Assembly (NCBI GenBank): GCA_951802425.1
Contig: OX637802.1
Location: 186,001-250,000, forward strand
Length of the DNA stretch: 64,000 nt
Reading direction: 5' to 3'
Origin: Clavaria fumosa
Taxonomy: Eukaryota; Basidiomycota; Agaricomycetes; Agaricales; Clavariaceae
Shown: in pieces, positions 54,777-64,000 of the stretch
Layout of the letters: the number at the start of each line of letters is the position of its first letter
How positions within the stretch are numbered: the first letter of the stretch is position 1
Notes under the pieces: generated by a model
Database searches by the model: none
Seen by the model: only the letters and a program-made list of their open reading frames with translations
What the model was told of the DNA's origin: nothing
Translations under genes and position numbers: made by a program

Positions 54777-55262
54777 ATCAAATTTCAACCTGAGACCGCC
54801 CTCAATTATAATATTACTGATCGCATCTATGCCACTGCTGCCCTTCCACCCAACTATTCTGCCTGGAAGAGGAAGGCCCTTGCCATCAATTTGATGCTCG
54901 AACGCTGCGATGCCATGCACCCCGCCTGGCAGATCGTCTATGCAAAACCACCTGATCGCCCAGCCCCGCAACCTTCTGCGCCCCCCCAACACAACCCGAA
55001 TGCAATGCAGGTCGACTGGATCCTGTCATGCAGCAATTGCTACAATTGTCAGCAGCCTGGCCACCTCGTGTGCAACTGCCCGCTCCCTCGTAAGCCCCCC
55101 CGAGTTCCCCGGATCGACGTCCGGGCCAATGACACCTCGACCACGACCGCCAATGAGCTTGAGGCCCTGGTGGCCCAGCTTCGTGACACCATCGAGGTGA
55201 AGGACAAGGAACTTGGGGTGCTGAAAGAGGTGAAGGCGGATTTTCCCGCAGGCGAGGAATGA
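54777..55262 (+). pseudogene. Gypsy B Gag, C-terminal part with zinc knuckle
   Basis: Continues Gag: NYNITDRIYATAALPPNYSA, LMLERCDAMHPAWQIVYAKP, knuckle CYNCQQPGHLVCNC and a coiled coil ELEALVAQLRDTIEVKDKEL. Stops at 55262. Confidence 0.88.
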
Positions 55263-55419
55263 AGGAAGCAGCTTCCCTGCCTAAGTCCCCCCCCTGTACT
55301 AGTACCACAACAATGCCAGTCTCTGATTCATCTCCCAAACTGCTTCTAAGGATGACGAAAATAGTGGGCCGCCAAGAAACAGCCCAACTCGAATTCAGAG
55401 TTTGAATCTCCCCCCCCGC

Positions 55420-56743
55420 CTTCCCGAGTAGAGCCTTGCATGGGAAAGTGCTTATCGACAGTGGCAGTACAACCTCGGTCATGGACCACAGTTTCGCCAA
55501 TCAGAACCGCTTCCCCATGGAGCAACTCCCATCCCCGATGATCACAAGGAATGCAGACAGTACCCTGAACTCACAAGGACCCATCACTCATTTCACCAAG
55601 GTCACGGTCGAATTCGGTCTTGGACACTGCAAGGTTATCGAGTGCTACCTGGGCAACTACCCCGACTTCGACCTTGTGCTAGGCGATGATTGGCTCTGGA
55701 AGCACAATCCCACTATCGACTGGCAGACTTGCTCCCTCGAATTCCAACATTGCCGCGACCTTCCCTGCAGTGCCGCAGTCCATGTCATCGCAAACAATTC
55801 CCCCAACTGGCCAACTCTCTTTCCGCAAGTATTCAGAGAGGAGTTCTATAATGTTTTACCCCCGCACTGTCCCGGAGTCAACATCGACATCCAGCTAGAG
55901 AATGGTGCCCATCCATATTGGTCCCAGATTTATCCGACACCCAAGGCCTAACGCGCAGAGCTCGGGAAGTGGTTAGACGAGAACCTCGCAACTAGACGAA
56001 TTTATCCAGGTCAGTCGCCTTGGGCTAGCCCTCTCTTCTTCAAGAATGAAGGAGACAAGCTCCGGCCCATGGTCGACTACAAATGGCTAAATGAAGTCAT
56101 GGTCAAGAACGCCTACCCTCTCCCTCTCATCCGGAACATCTATGATTGCCTACAGAAATTTCGATACTACTCGAAAATTGATATCCGGATCGGGTTCAAC
56201 AACATCCAGGCATCGAAGGAGAGCGAGAAGCTGTTGGCGTTCATATGTGAATACAGCCAATTCCTCTGTCGAGTCATGCCCTTCAGAGTGACTAACGCCC
56301 CCGCAATCTTTCAGGGTTTCATGGACAACATCCTGAAAGATCTGGTGGCCACCGGCCAGGTCTTCATTTATATTGATGACATCCTCATCTGCTCCAATAC
56401 CTGTGAGGAACTCTGCGACCTTACCATGCGTGTTTTCCAGGTTCTCCAAGAAAACCATCTGACCGTCAAACCCGCGAAGTGCAAGTTCAAACGAATGGAG
56501 GTGACTTTCCTCAGAAACAAGATCCGGCAGGGGACCATCGAGAAAAGCGAGAAGAGGTGCTCAGCAATCGACAACTGGCCCGTTCCAAAATCCACCAAGG
56601 ATGCGTGTAGGTACATGGCCCTTGGAAGTTACTACCGATGGAGTGTGGAGAATGGTGGACTGCCTGTCGACAAAGCTCTGGGATGCCCAGCTAAATTACA
56701 ACGTCTACGACCTGGAACTCCTCGCGGTGGTAAGAGCACTTGA
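55420..56743 (+). pseudogene. Gypsy B protease and reverse transcriptase
   Basis: Protease VLIDSGSTTSVMD and LGDDWLWKHNPTIDW, a stop at 55949, then RT: SPWASPLFFKNEGDKLRPMV, DYKWLNEVMVKNAYPLPLI, CRVMPFRVTNAPAIFQGFMD and the catalytic box FIYIDDILICSN (YIDD intact). After ALGSYYRW the frame shifts, and the thumb/RNase H start is missing. Confidence 0.92.
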
Positions 56744-57137
56744 GGAGTGGCAACACTACCTCCTTGGCCAGGACTTCGAGGTCCATACGGACCACAAGAA
56801 CCTCTTGTATTTCCGAAAGCCAAACCCTCTCAATGGACACCAGAACCAGTGGAGGCAATTCCTATTGCTCTTCCAGTTCAAGATCGTCCCCCACTCCGGA
56901 AAGTCGAATGCCACAGCCGACACTCTTTCCCACCACCCCGACTATGATGACCATCCTCCCCGCCCTGCCCAAGTCCTGTTGCCAGACCATTTTTTCCGGG
57001 TTAATGAGACCCTGTCCCTAATGGAGAAGTTAAGGATCGAGCAAGCCCTGGAGACCCCCCCCCCGAAGAGGCGGAGAAGGATAAGGAAGGATACCTCCGG
57101 GTACACAAGAAGCTCTGGGTCCCAACATCACTCGTAA
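56655..57137 (+). pseudogene. Gypsy B RNase H (5' truncated)
   Basis: LWDAQLNYNVYDLELLAVVR, EEWQHYLLGQDFEVHTDHKN, LNGHQNQWRQFLLLFQFKIV and SNATADTLSHHPDYDDHP. An internal deletion removed the first catalytic Asp segment. Confidence 0.88.
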
Positions 57138-58390
57138 AGGACATCCTCGACCTCCACCACTCGGCTCGGACCACTGTACACCCGGGAATTTCAAAAACCC
57201 AGGTCACAGTCGCGAAATATTGGTACTGGCCCACACTTAAGAAGGACACCTGCGCTTACGTTATCACCTGTGATGTCTGCCCAAGGATAAAACCTCGGCG
57301 TGGAAGGAAACCGGCACCCCTCCACCCTCTCCCAATCCCCTCGTGACCTTGGCAAGTCATTGGTTGGGACTTGATCAGCCCCATCTCGGAATCCGTGGGT
57401 TATGATATGATCTTGGTGATCATAGATTACTTAACCAAAACCATTGTCCTTGCCCCAACTGTTCAGGAGCTCACATCGGAGGGAGCAGCCTCGATCCTCC
57501 TCAAGAAGATATATGCCTACTATAGGCTTCCTGAAAAGGTAGTATCTGACCGAGGAGGGCAGTTTATCTCCAAGTTCATGCGAGAGGTCTACAACAAACT
57601 GGGCATCAAGTCCGCTGCTTCCACCGCCTATCACCCGCAGACAGATGGACAAGTGGAGAGGGCCAATCAGGAGGCAGAGGTAGTCCTTCGCGCATTGACC
57701 AAAGAAGACCAGGCCGATTGGGCTGCCATACTCCCCCTCGCCCAGTTTGCTCTCAACTCACGACTCATTCGCGACTCAGACATCACCCCCTTTTCGGCTC
57801 TCCACGGTTTCGACCCCGCCCCAATCCCCGATTTCTCCGCCAGCTTCGATGTACCCACCGCCGACGAGTTCCTCGCACAAATTTCCGCTGCTTGTGACCA
57901 CCTCCGAGATGTCTTGCAGAAGGGACAAATGACCGACTCTGCGACTTACGACGATCACTTGCAAGAACTGGAGATCTATAGGAAAGGTGGCCTGGTGTAT
58001 TTGGATTTGCGGAACCTCCCCCTCAAACTCCCTTCCAAGAAGCTTGGGCCTAAGTTTGTCGGTCCCTTCCCTGTGGAAGAGAAGGTAGGAACCTCGGCTT
58101 ACCGCCTTACCCTTTCCCCAAGCTGGCGAATCCACCTGGTCTTCAACGAAACCCTGCTCAAACCCTTCCGAGGAGACCCATCGTCCATCCGACCACCACC
58201 CGAGCTTGTAGAAGGGGGAGAACAGTATGATGTTGAGCAAGTCATAGCCAAGAGGAAGAGGAGGGGGAAAGTTCAGTATCTGGTAAGCTGGGTCGGCTAT
58301 CCACCTGAGGAGAATACTTGGGAGCCCCTGGAGAACCTCACACATGCGAAGGAGGCCATCGCGGAGTTTGTCCAGGAGAACAAATCTTAG
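57090..58390 (+). pseudogene. Gypsy B integrase with chromodomain
   Basis: Zinc-binding start (HHSARTTVHPGISKTQVTVA, CDVCPR), TGA at 57343-57345 (PS*PWQ, probable Arg), then core WDLISP, VVSDRGGQFISKFM, YHPQTDGQVERANQEAEVVL: D, D and E all present. From 57346 to 58390 the frame is open. C-terminal chromodomain YDVEQVIAKRKRRGKVQYLV and YPPEENTWEPLENLTHAKEA. Ends 11 nt before the 3' LTR. Confidence 0.93.
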
Positions 58391-58401
58391 GAAGGGGAAT
58401 A

Positions 58402-59028
58402 TGTCGCAGCGACATCACGTGACCCGCAAAGGTCGCGGACACGTGACCTGTCACATGATCAGTAAGTCACGGGACTCATGTGACCATCACCGACAGTACG
58501 GCCCAAATGTGTGATGGCACATCAAGCAGGATGCCATCACCCTGTCATCAGACTGACACTTGACGTTGCCCATCAAGCGACCATCCCTAACACAACCTTG
58601 TTCTCTCCCGCACCCCACCTGTACCGTTATCCCATCCCCTTGGCATCCCCATCTCCTTCCCACGACAGCTTCCTGTTCCCCTAGTGCCCTTGTACTGCTA
58701 TCCCGTTTCCCCGCCAACCAACGCTTCCCTTCTTGGGATCATGACAACTTCGCAATCGTTACCCGGATACTTTCATTTCCTCCCTACCATCGCTTCTGTT
58801 GTATGTCTCCTCTTACTACCTTGTACTAATATCGTTCCTATGGCCTTGGACTCCAGTATATATACAAGTAGACACTTGGCATGTACTCCCTAGACTTTGA
58901 TATTCTCCAGAAATCGCCTCTTTCTACCTGCTTGTTGAGCCCTTATGTCAGCTATCCACATGACCTTCGTGACTTTGTCGCGACCTCACCATGACCTTTG
59001 AGCTCCAGATTTAGGATCGACTGTGACA
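58402..59028 (+). repeat. 3' LTR of gypsy B
   Basis: 627 bp, TGTCGCAGCGACATC..CTGTGACA, preceded by the purine tract aggaagggga. Differs from the 5' copy mostly by C/T and G/A changes. Confidence 0.92.
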
Positions 59029-61480
59029 GCTACTGGAATGTTGCAATGGCCGAATGGGCATGAAAATACGCTGTGATAATCACCAAATATGGCATAGTAT
59101 GGCCCACAGTCATGCAGTTTGGGTTAATGAATGCCCCATTGGTCTTCCAAAGAAGAATTAATTACATCCTACAAACACTACTAGCCACTGGCAAAGTATT
59201 CGTGTACATCAACAACATCCTCATTGCCACAAAGATGCTTGAAGAACACTGATGTCTATTACACGAAGTATTCAGGGTACTCCAAGAAAATGACCTCTGC
59301 ATCCGGGAGTTGAAATGCAAACTAGAACAGTCAGAGGTCACATTCTTAGGGCTGTTGATTTCAAAAGGAAATATTCGACACTCACTGAAGAAATGCAGAG
59401 GGATAGCCGACTGGCCAGTACCAAAAAACAAACACACCCTCCAATGGGGAATCGGCTTGTTGAACTATTTCTGGAGATTCATAGTACACCATATATCTGG
59501 ACAGACCGACAAGAATGTGCCTGGAGACATCTAATCAAAATGTTGCAAAGTGACGTGGTGTTGACAATCCCACAAGACAAGGGCAAATGGAAGATGGAAG
59601 TGGACGCAAGCAACTATGCCACTGGCGGAGTACTGTCACAACAGCAACTTGATGGTGTCTGGTGACTGGTAGACTTCATCTCGAAGACCTTCTCCCCGGT
59701 GGAGATGAACTATGCGATGTACAACAAAGAATTCCTAGCCATTATTCGAGGACTGGAGGAATGGCGCCATTATCTATTGGGTGCCAAAGAACCCTTTGAA
59801 ATCCATACCGACCATGCGAATCTTCAATATTTCTAGAAAAGCCAGAAGCTCAACCCCAGGCAAATGCAATGGCACTCAAAATTACAGTGCTTCAACTTTG
59901 AAGTAAAGTATAAACCCAGAAAAACAAACATGAAGGCTGACGCACTGTCCCGATGACTGGACCATTGGGAGGGGATGGACAAGTACAAAAAACCTACAGT
60001 ACAAGTCTTCCCGACTCATTGCCTTGCTGCATTACTGATCCCAGAGCCAACAATTGACCAACTATTACTGGAAGCACATGCAAATACTATACCACCCAAG
60101 GTGATGCCCTATGAAAAAGGCACAGATGGACTCTTCAGACACCAAGGAAAGGTCTGGGTACCCCAAGATCTAGTGCACAAAGTCTTGATAGAGTTACACG
60201 ACTCCCCACTTGGAGGGCACCCTGGTCCCAAAAAGACCTTGGAAAGCATTGCTCAACAATTTAATTGGCCAGGAATGAAGGAGGACGTAGTGGAATACGT
60301 GGCTGGTTGTGAGAAATGCCAGAGGACAAAGCCCGACCATACAAAACGATGTGCACCTCTACATCCGCATGCGATACTGCCTTGCCCGTGGCACACGATT
60401 ACTTGGGACCTCATTGGGCCATTATCAAAATCTGCTATGCACAATGCCATCCTTGTGATATGTGACAAGCTTACAAAGATGACTTTGCTAGAGGCTACGG
60501 ACACAAAACTCATGGCTTTAGGAGCAGCCAGAATCTTATGAGATTGAGTCCTTCGCAGCCATGGAGTACCCTGCAAAGTAATAAGTGACCAAGGGTCTCA
60601 ATTTGTGTCGAACTTCATGGAAGAATTCTACAAGATCATCAGTATAAAAGGAAATCCAAGTATGGCTTACCATCCACAAACTGACGAACAAACCGAGAGG
60701 ATGAACCAAGAGATTGAGATATACTTGTGATCATACGTTGACTTCATGCAAGATGACTGGTCAGATTGGTTACCCATGGCGGAGTTCGCGCTAAACAACC
60801 GGCAACATTCCGCCACTAAATATAGCCCTTTCTACCTAAATTATGGGTTCCACCCTCGTGTGGGGGACATTAGTCTGCCCGACATGCCACACGCACCAGA
60901 AGCCTCTGACTTTGCCACAAAACTACAGAAAGCCAGAGAAAATGCAAAGAAAGCCATGGAAAAAGCTGCACAATACATGAAAACCACTTATGACAAACAC
61001 AAAAACAAAAAAACACTTGACTACAAAAAGGGGAACCTGGTCTGGCTAGATGCCACAAACCTGAACACAGAACAGCCATTGGAAAAACTCATGGACAGAA
61101 GAGTCGGCCCCTTTGCAGTAGTAGAAAACGTGGGACCATCTGCGTATCGACTCAACCTACCAGTCACATGGAAGATTCACCCGGTATTCAATGAAGCGCT
61201 GCTCACACCATATGTAGAAGGTAAATTCCCTAATCAGACACCAGACAAATGTCTGCCCCCTGAACTAATCGACAACCACATACAATACAACATGGAAGGG
61301 GTACTGAAAAGTCAGAGACATAGACGGAAGCTACAGTACCTCATCAAGTGGACAGGCTATCCCCATGAGGAAAACACATGGGAACCTAAGGCAAACCTGA
61401 AAGACGCAGCCAAGGCCATCGCGGACTTCCACTGCAAGCACCCTCAAGCAGCACACTCTCTCACGGTGTCTTTTGTTTGA
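59029..61480 (+). pseudogene. Gypsy A Pol continued: RT, RNase H, integrase, chromodomain
   Basis: RT resumes after element B (YAVIITKYGIVWPTVMQFGL, NAPLVFQRRINYI). The catalytic box reads VFVYINNILIAT: both Asp are Asn. RNase H: KWKMEVDASNYATGGVLSQQ, MNYAMYNKEFLAIIRGLEEW, HTDHANLQYF*K. Integrase: WDLIGPLSKSAM, VISDQGSQFVSNFMEEFYK, YHPQTDEQTERMNQEIEIYL. Chromodomain: YNMEGVLKSQRHRRKLQYLI, YPHEENTWEPKANLKDAAKA. Stops at EEH*, VW*LV, SR*LD, L*D*V and YL*SY are TGA. Ends at 61480. Confidence 0.93.
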
Positions 61481-61567
61481 ATGGTCACATGCTCAATGAC
61501 CCTGAGCGAAAACAAAAAGACTTAAAACCGCAAATGACATCATTCATCCAATGCTCTCTCCTCTTCC

Positions 61568-61577
61568 TTTATAAACC
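61568..61577 (+). promoter_or_regulatory. TATA-like box before the 3' ORF of gypsy A
   Basis: TTTATAAACC lies 30 nt upstream of the ATG at 61601, followed by a pyrimidine-rich stretch. Suggests that the downstream ORF has its own promoter. Confidence 0.4.
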
Positions 61578-61600
61578 CCCCCTTTTTCTACCTACCCACA

Positions 61601-62356
61601 ATGCCCCCTGACTGCACTCCTCAGACCCCACACTGCGGGACCCCAGGACCGCCATACTTCGCCTGCCGAGCTGCTGGATGGCCAAACCGCCTGCCGCACC
61701 TGCCTCCCATGGAAACCACCCACTTGGGACCCGCACCTGACTTACGACCCATGCCACCTGTACTCGAGGGCCCGCCATCGTCCCCCGGCACGACTGCCTG
61801 TATGCGCCACATCCTGGATGTGGTGCAGATCCCCCATGCACGTCGAACATTGGGATTAGATCCCCCCCCACTCATGATGGATGACCCCCTGGCATGCATA
61901 CCACAGTTTCGACTAAACAGAGACCTTCTCGAGCCCAAAGACGATGTATGGCTCTGCAGAATGGCAGAAAGACTCAGTGTCAGTTTCAGCCGTGCTATGT
62001 GGACCAAGCTTCTAGGACTCAAGTTTGAGCAGCAACAGCATATTTTACGTGCCTCCCCCATCCTTGTGGAAATCTGGTTAAACTGCCGAAGCTCGTGATT
62101 ACGCTTCGAAATCCCCCTACCACCTGAGCCAATCCTTCGGGAGGAATGGGCCATACACCATCGCCGCAGAGGCCCCCCCTGGGTTATACTGGTAACTACC
62201 GACGTGATGACCCCGTGGATTGTACTGACTGACAATTACGACCACCCCTTCGTCACAGGCACACGCAACACAAGCATTGACCCTCCGACTGACATCAAAG
62301 CACTGCCAACCGAACCGCAAGCTGAACGTAGGCGCAGAGAGAACCTGGAAGTGTAA
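61601..62356 (+). pseudogene. Extra 3' ORF of gypsy A, function unknown
   Basis: Between the pol stop and the polypurine tract, a frame of 251 codons runs from ATG 61601 to TAA 62354-62356 with one TGA (62096-62098, after NCRSS). Its start is Pro/Cys-rich (MPPDCTPQTPHCGTPGPPYF). The body has RHILDVVQIPHARRTLGLD, WTKLLGLKFEQQQHILRASP and WVILVTTDVMTPWIVLTDNY; the end is Arg-rich (ERRRRENLEV). No transmembrane segment or signal peptide is visible, so it does not look like an envelope protein. No family recognised. Elements B and C have no such ORF. Confidence 0.55.
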
Positions 62357-62395
62357 ACGAGTCTGTCAGGATGCTGGACCACTGGGAGGGGACTA

Positions 62396-62777
62396 TGTTA
62401 GAGTTCTACCATGTGACCCCCTTCTCACATCACACCTCCCCTTTTTCATCCTTCACACCATGCCTTCTCACATCACACCTCCGCTTTTTCACCCTTCACA
62501 CCACACACACACCCTCCCCTTACTCTCGTCACATGCCACATGCTACATCTCTCTCACCCTTTCACATATGACTCATGCTGCACCTCACTGCTCACACATG
62601 CCCATTGCCTCCTGTTGTGACTCACTATGACTCGTGCCCCTATAGTATATAAGCAGCTATCCATGTAACAACCTCCCTTAGGTTGTTACTCCCAATCACA
62701 TTCCCGCTTTGCTCTCCTTTGGCCAACTTTACCCAAGTCCCTCGAAAACCTGAGAGTCAACCCGACAGTTGTTGACA
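62396..62777 (+). repeat. 3' LTR of gypsy A
   Basis: 382 bp; longer than the 5' LTR because the block cttctcacatcacacctccc is duplicated (near 62464). Preceded by the purine tract ctgggaggggacta. Confidence 0.92.
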
Positions 62778-64000
62778 CAATCCAAGTCACCAATGACTGG
62801 ATCAACGGAACCAACACTGACACCACCAACATCAGTAGGGATGACACCCGATCTGCCACCCCACCGGCCCGTCCCATCCACAACCTCCTCCTGGGGGACT
62901 TCAACTGACATCACCCCGTATGGGAAGATGAAGCGAACACACACCTATTCACAACACGAGCACTGGACCTGGCACAACTGCTACTAGACTTAATTGCATC
63001 ACACAACCTTGAGATGGCACTACTGAAGGGAATCCCCACACTACAACTGTCAACCACCAAGAACTGGTCCAGGCCAGACAATGTATCTATATCGAGCACA
63101 CTATCCAACTCAGTAATACTATGCAACACTGCCCCAGAGAGAGTGCCACCCAAGGCCGATCACCTCCTGATACTCACTACCATAGAAATACCCACCCTCA
63201 AGGCATGAACAGTCAATAAATGCAACTGGAGAGCCATGGACTGGGAAGAGTTCAGAACATCCCTGAAAACGGCCCTGCAAGTGGGACCGCCACCACATAA
63301 GATACTAACAGATACAGAACTTACCCAGGCAGTCAAGCATCTGGAGAGCACCCTGCAGAAAGTGACAGAGGAGATGGTGCCAATAGTCAAACCATGCCCA
63401 TTCACCAAGAGATGGTGGACTAAGGATCTATCCAAGACCCAAACAGCTCTACAGAGACTCAACCGACGATCCTACACACTGCGGCTCACCCCCGCCCACC
63501 CGGTACACGAAGAAGCACGAAAAGAGAGAAATAGGTATGCACAGCTGATTAGAACAACCAAACAGGAACACTGGACCCAATGGCTGGAGGATGCAAATGA
63601 CCAATCCATATGGACAATCAGTAGGTACACAGCCTCCACAGCCAACGATGGCACATGTGCATGACTACCCAACTTGCAAAACCCCACAGGATCAACAACC
63701 CAGATTGCAATGACGAATGAAGACAATGTCATGACCCATACAGGATGGGAGAGTGACATAACATGTGCTTATAAGGACCAACTGGCATACTCAATCTGGA
63801 TTGAGTATTGTGGCCTTTTGGCTGAGTGGTCTTAAGCACCAGTAGTTGGCCTGGTGTGGCTGTCCTCACAGACAAGGGCAGGGCTCTGCAATCCATCTTC
63901 TTCCTCCCCCCACCATGGATCCCAACCACCCTAGACGAACACTACCCACCACCAGTATCGAAATTCCATCATATCATATCAGACCAGATCCACTGCATGA
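62778..64000 (+). pseudogene. LINE (Tad1-like) endonuclease end and RT start, runs off the window
   Basis: Continues the LINE cut at 46009. LLLGDFN*HHPVWEDEANTH: the GDFN catalytic block of the endonuclease, followed by TGA where Arg is usual. Then ALDLAQLLLDLIASHNLEMA, TKNWSRPDNV, PPKADHLLILTTIEI, WRAMDWEEFRTSLKTAL, PFTKRWWTKDLSKTQTALQR, then EHWTQWLEDANDQSIWTISR. The RT catalytic core lies beyond 64000. A 143-bp insertion interrupts it at 63727. Confidence 0.87.
63727..63869. mobile_element. Short insertion in the LINE with a tRNA-like A box
   Basis: AGACAA occurs on both sides (63721-63726, 63870-63875). Removing 143 bp restores the LINE frame (TNED..RALQSIFF). The insert contains GTGGCCTTTTGGCTGAGTGG, close to the 5' arm and A box of tRNA-Ser/Leu. 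No B box is seen; perhaps a truncated SINE. Confidence 0.5.

Larger units (their letters stand above)
49319..59028 (+). mobile_element. Ty3/gypsy element B, nested in A
   Basis: TSD GCTAC (49314-49318, 59029-59033). 5' LTR 49319-50879 (enlarged by an insertion), 3' LTR 58402-59028. ORF0, gag (split by a non-coding insertion), protease, RT, RNase H, integrase and chromodomain can all be read. Part of RT/RNase H is deleted near 56640. CpG is still frequent, so it is younger than A. Confidence 0.94.
46010..62777 (+). mobile_element. Ty3/gypsy element A, complete but nested and decayed
   Basis: Flanked by CAATC (46005-46009, 62778-62782). 5' LTR 46010-46347, 3' LTR 62396-62777. Order: ORF0, gag with zinc knuckle, protease, RT (split by element B), RNase H, integrase, chromodomain, an extra 3' ORF, polypurine tract. 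At least eight nonsense codons, mostly TGA where Arg is expected, and frameshifts. The RT catalytic pair is lost. Not autonomous. Confidence 0.94.

Noticed and set aside
61601..62356. Envelope-like gene of gypsy A
   Set aside because: No signal peptide, no transmembrane stretch, no cleavage site; it is small and Arg-rich at the end.

Overview
The window is fungal nuclear DNA, most likely from an Agaricomycete (mushroom-forming basidiomycete). Host genes carry many short introns of about 43-75 nt with GT..AG ends. The protein families are fungal: TRAPPII subunit Trs65, Dap1, Med27, SNX3, a PWWP protein, a berberine-bridge type FAD oxidase and a Crinkler/RHS-like P-loop protein. About three quarters of the window is transposable elements in nested layers. 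Species cannot be named from the sequence.

Layout. 1-10010: a retroelement LTR end, then a UTP22/NOL6-type gene (+ strand) split by a complete Ty1/copia element (1796-6455, - strand, target-site duplication GCTGC). 10020-12560: CpG-poor relics, including the 5' end of a Ty3/gypsy element. 12564-16084: an intact-looking six-exon gene joining a SAM domain to a Crinkler-like NTPase/nuclease. 16200-22100: foldback elements, gypsy fragments and a CACT-ended element. 22122-32238: a compact host island in the order TRS65(+), SNX3(-), PWWP(-), DAP1(+), FAD oxidase(-), MED27(+); all six exon models close in frame. 32350-43300: dense repeats, including an LTR cut by an 8-bp-TSD hAT-like element which is itself cut by a second, inverted, near-identical CACT-ended element. 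43308-45270: 3' half of a gypsy element. 45271-64000: a non-LTR retrotransposon (LINE) split by gypsy A (46010-62777, TSD CAATC), split by gypsy B (49319-59028, TSD GCTAC), which carries two further insertions.

How the parts relate. The island genes serve general cell functions (TRAPPII vesicle traffic, retromer sorting, chromatin reading, sterol/P450 haem chemistry, oxidation, Mediator); two divergent pairs share short promoters. The elements show one decay signature: many open frames are cut by TGA where family conservation suggests Arg (CGA), and old layers are nearly CpG-free. This fits cytosine methylation and deamination at CpG.

Best candidate for something undescribed: four gypsy-type copies carry an extra ORF (ORF0) between the 5' LTR and gag. 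It ends at gag in a fixed geometry (8-nt overlap in two copies, 3-4 nt gap in two others) and its C-terminal part carries TQT-like motifs. Gypsy A also has a separate 3' ORF downstream of pol with its own TATA-like box.
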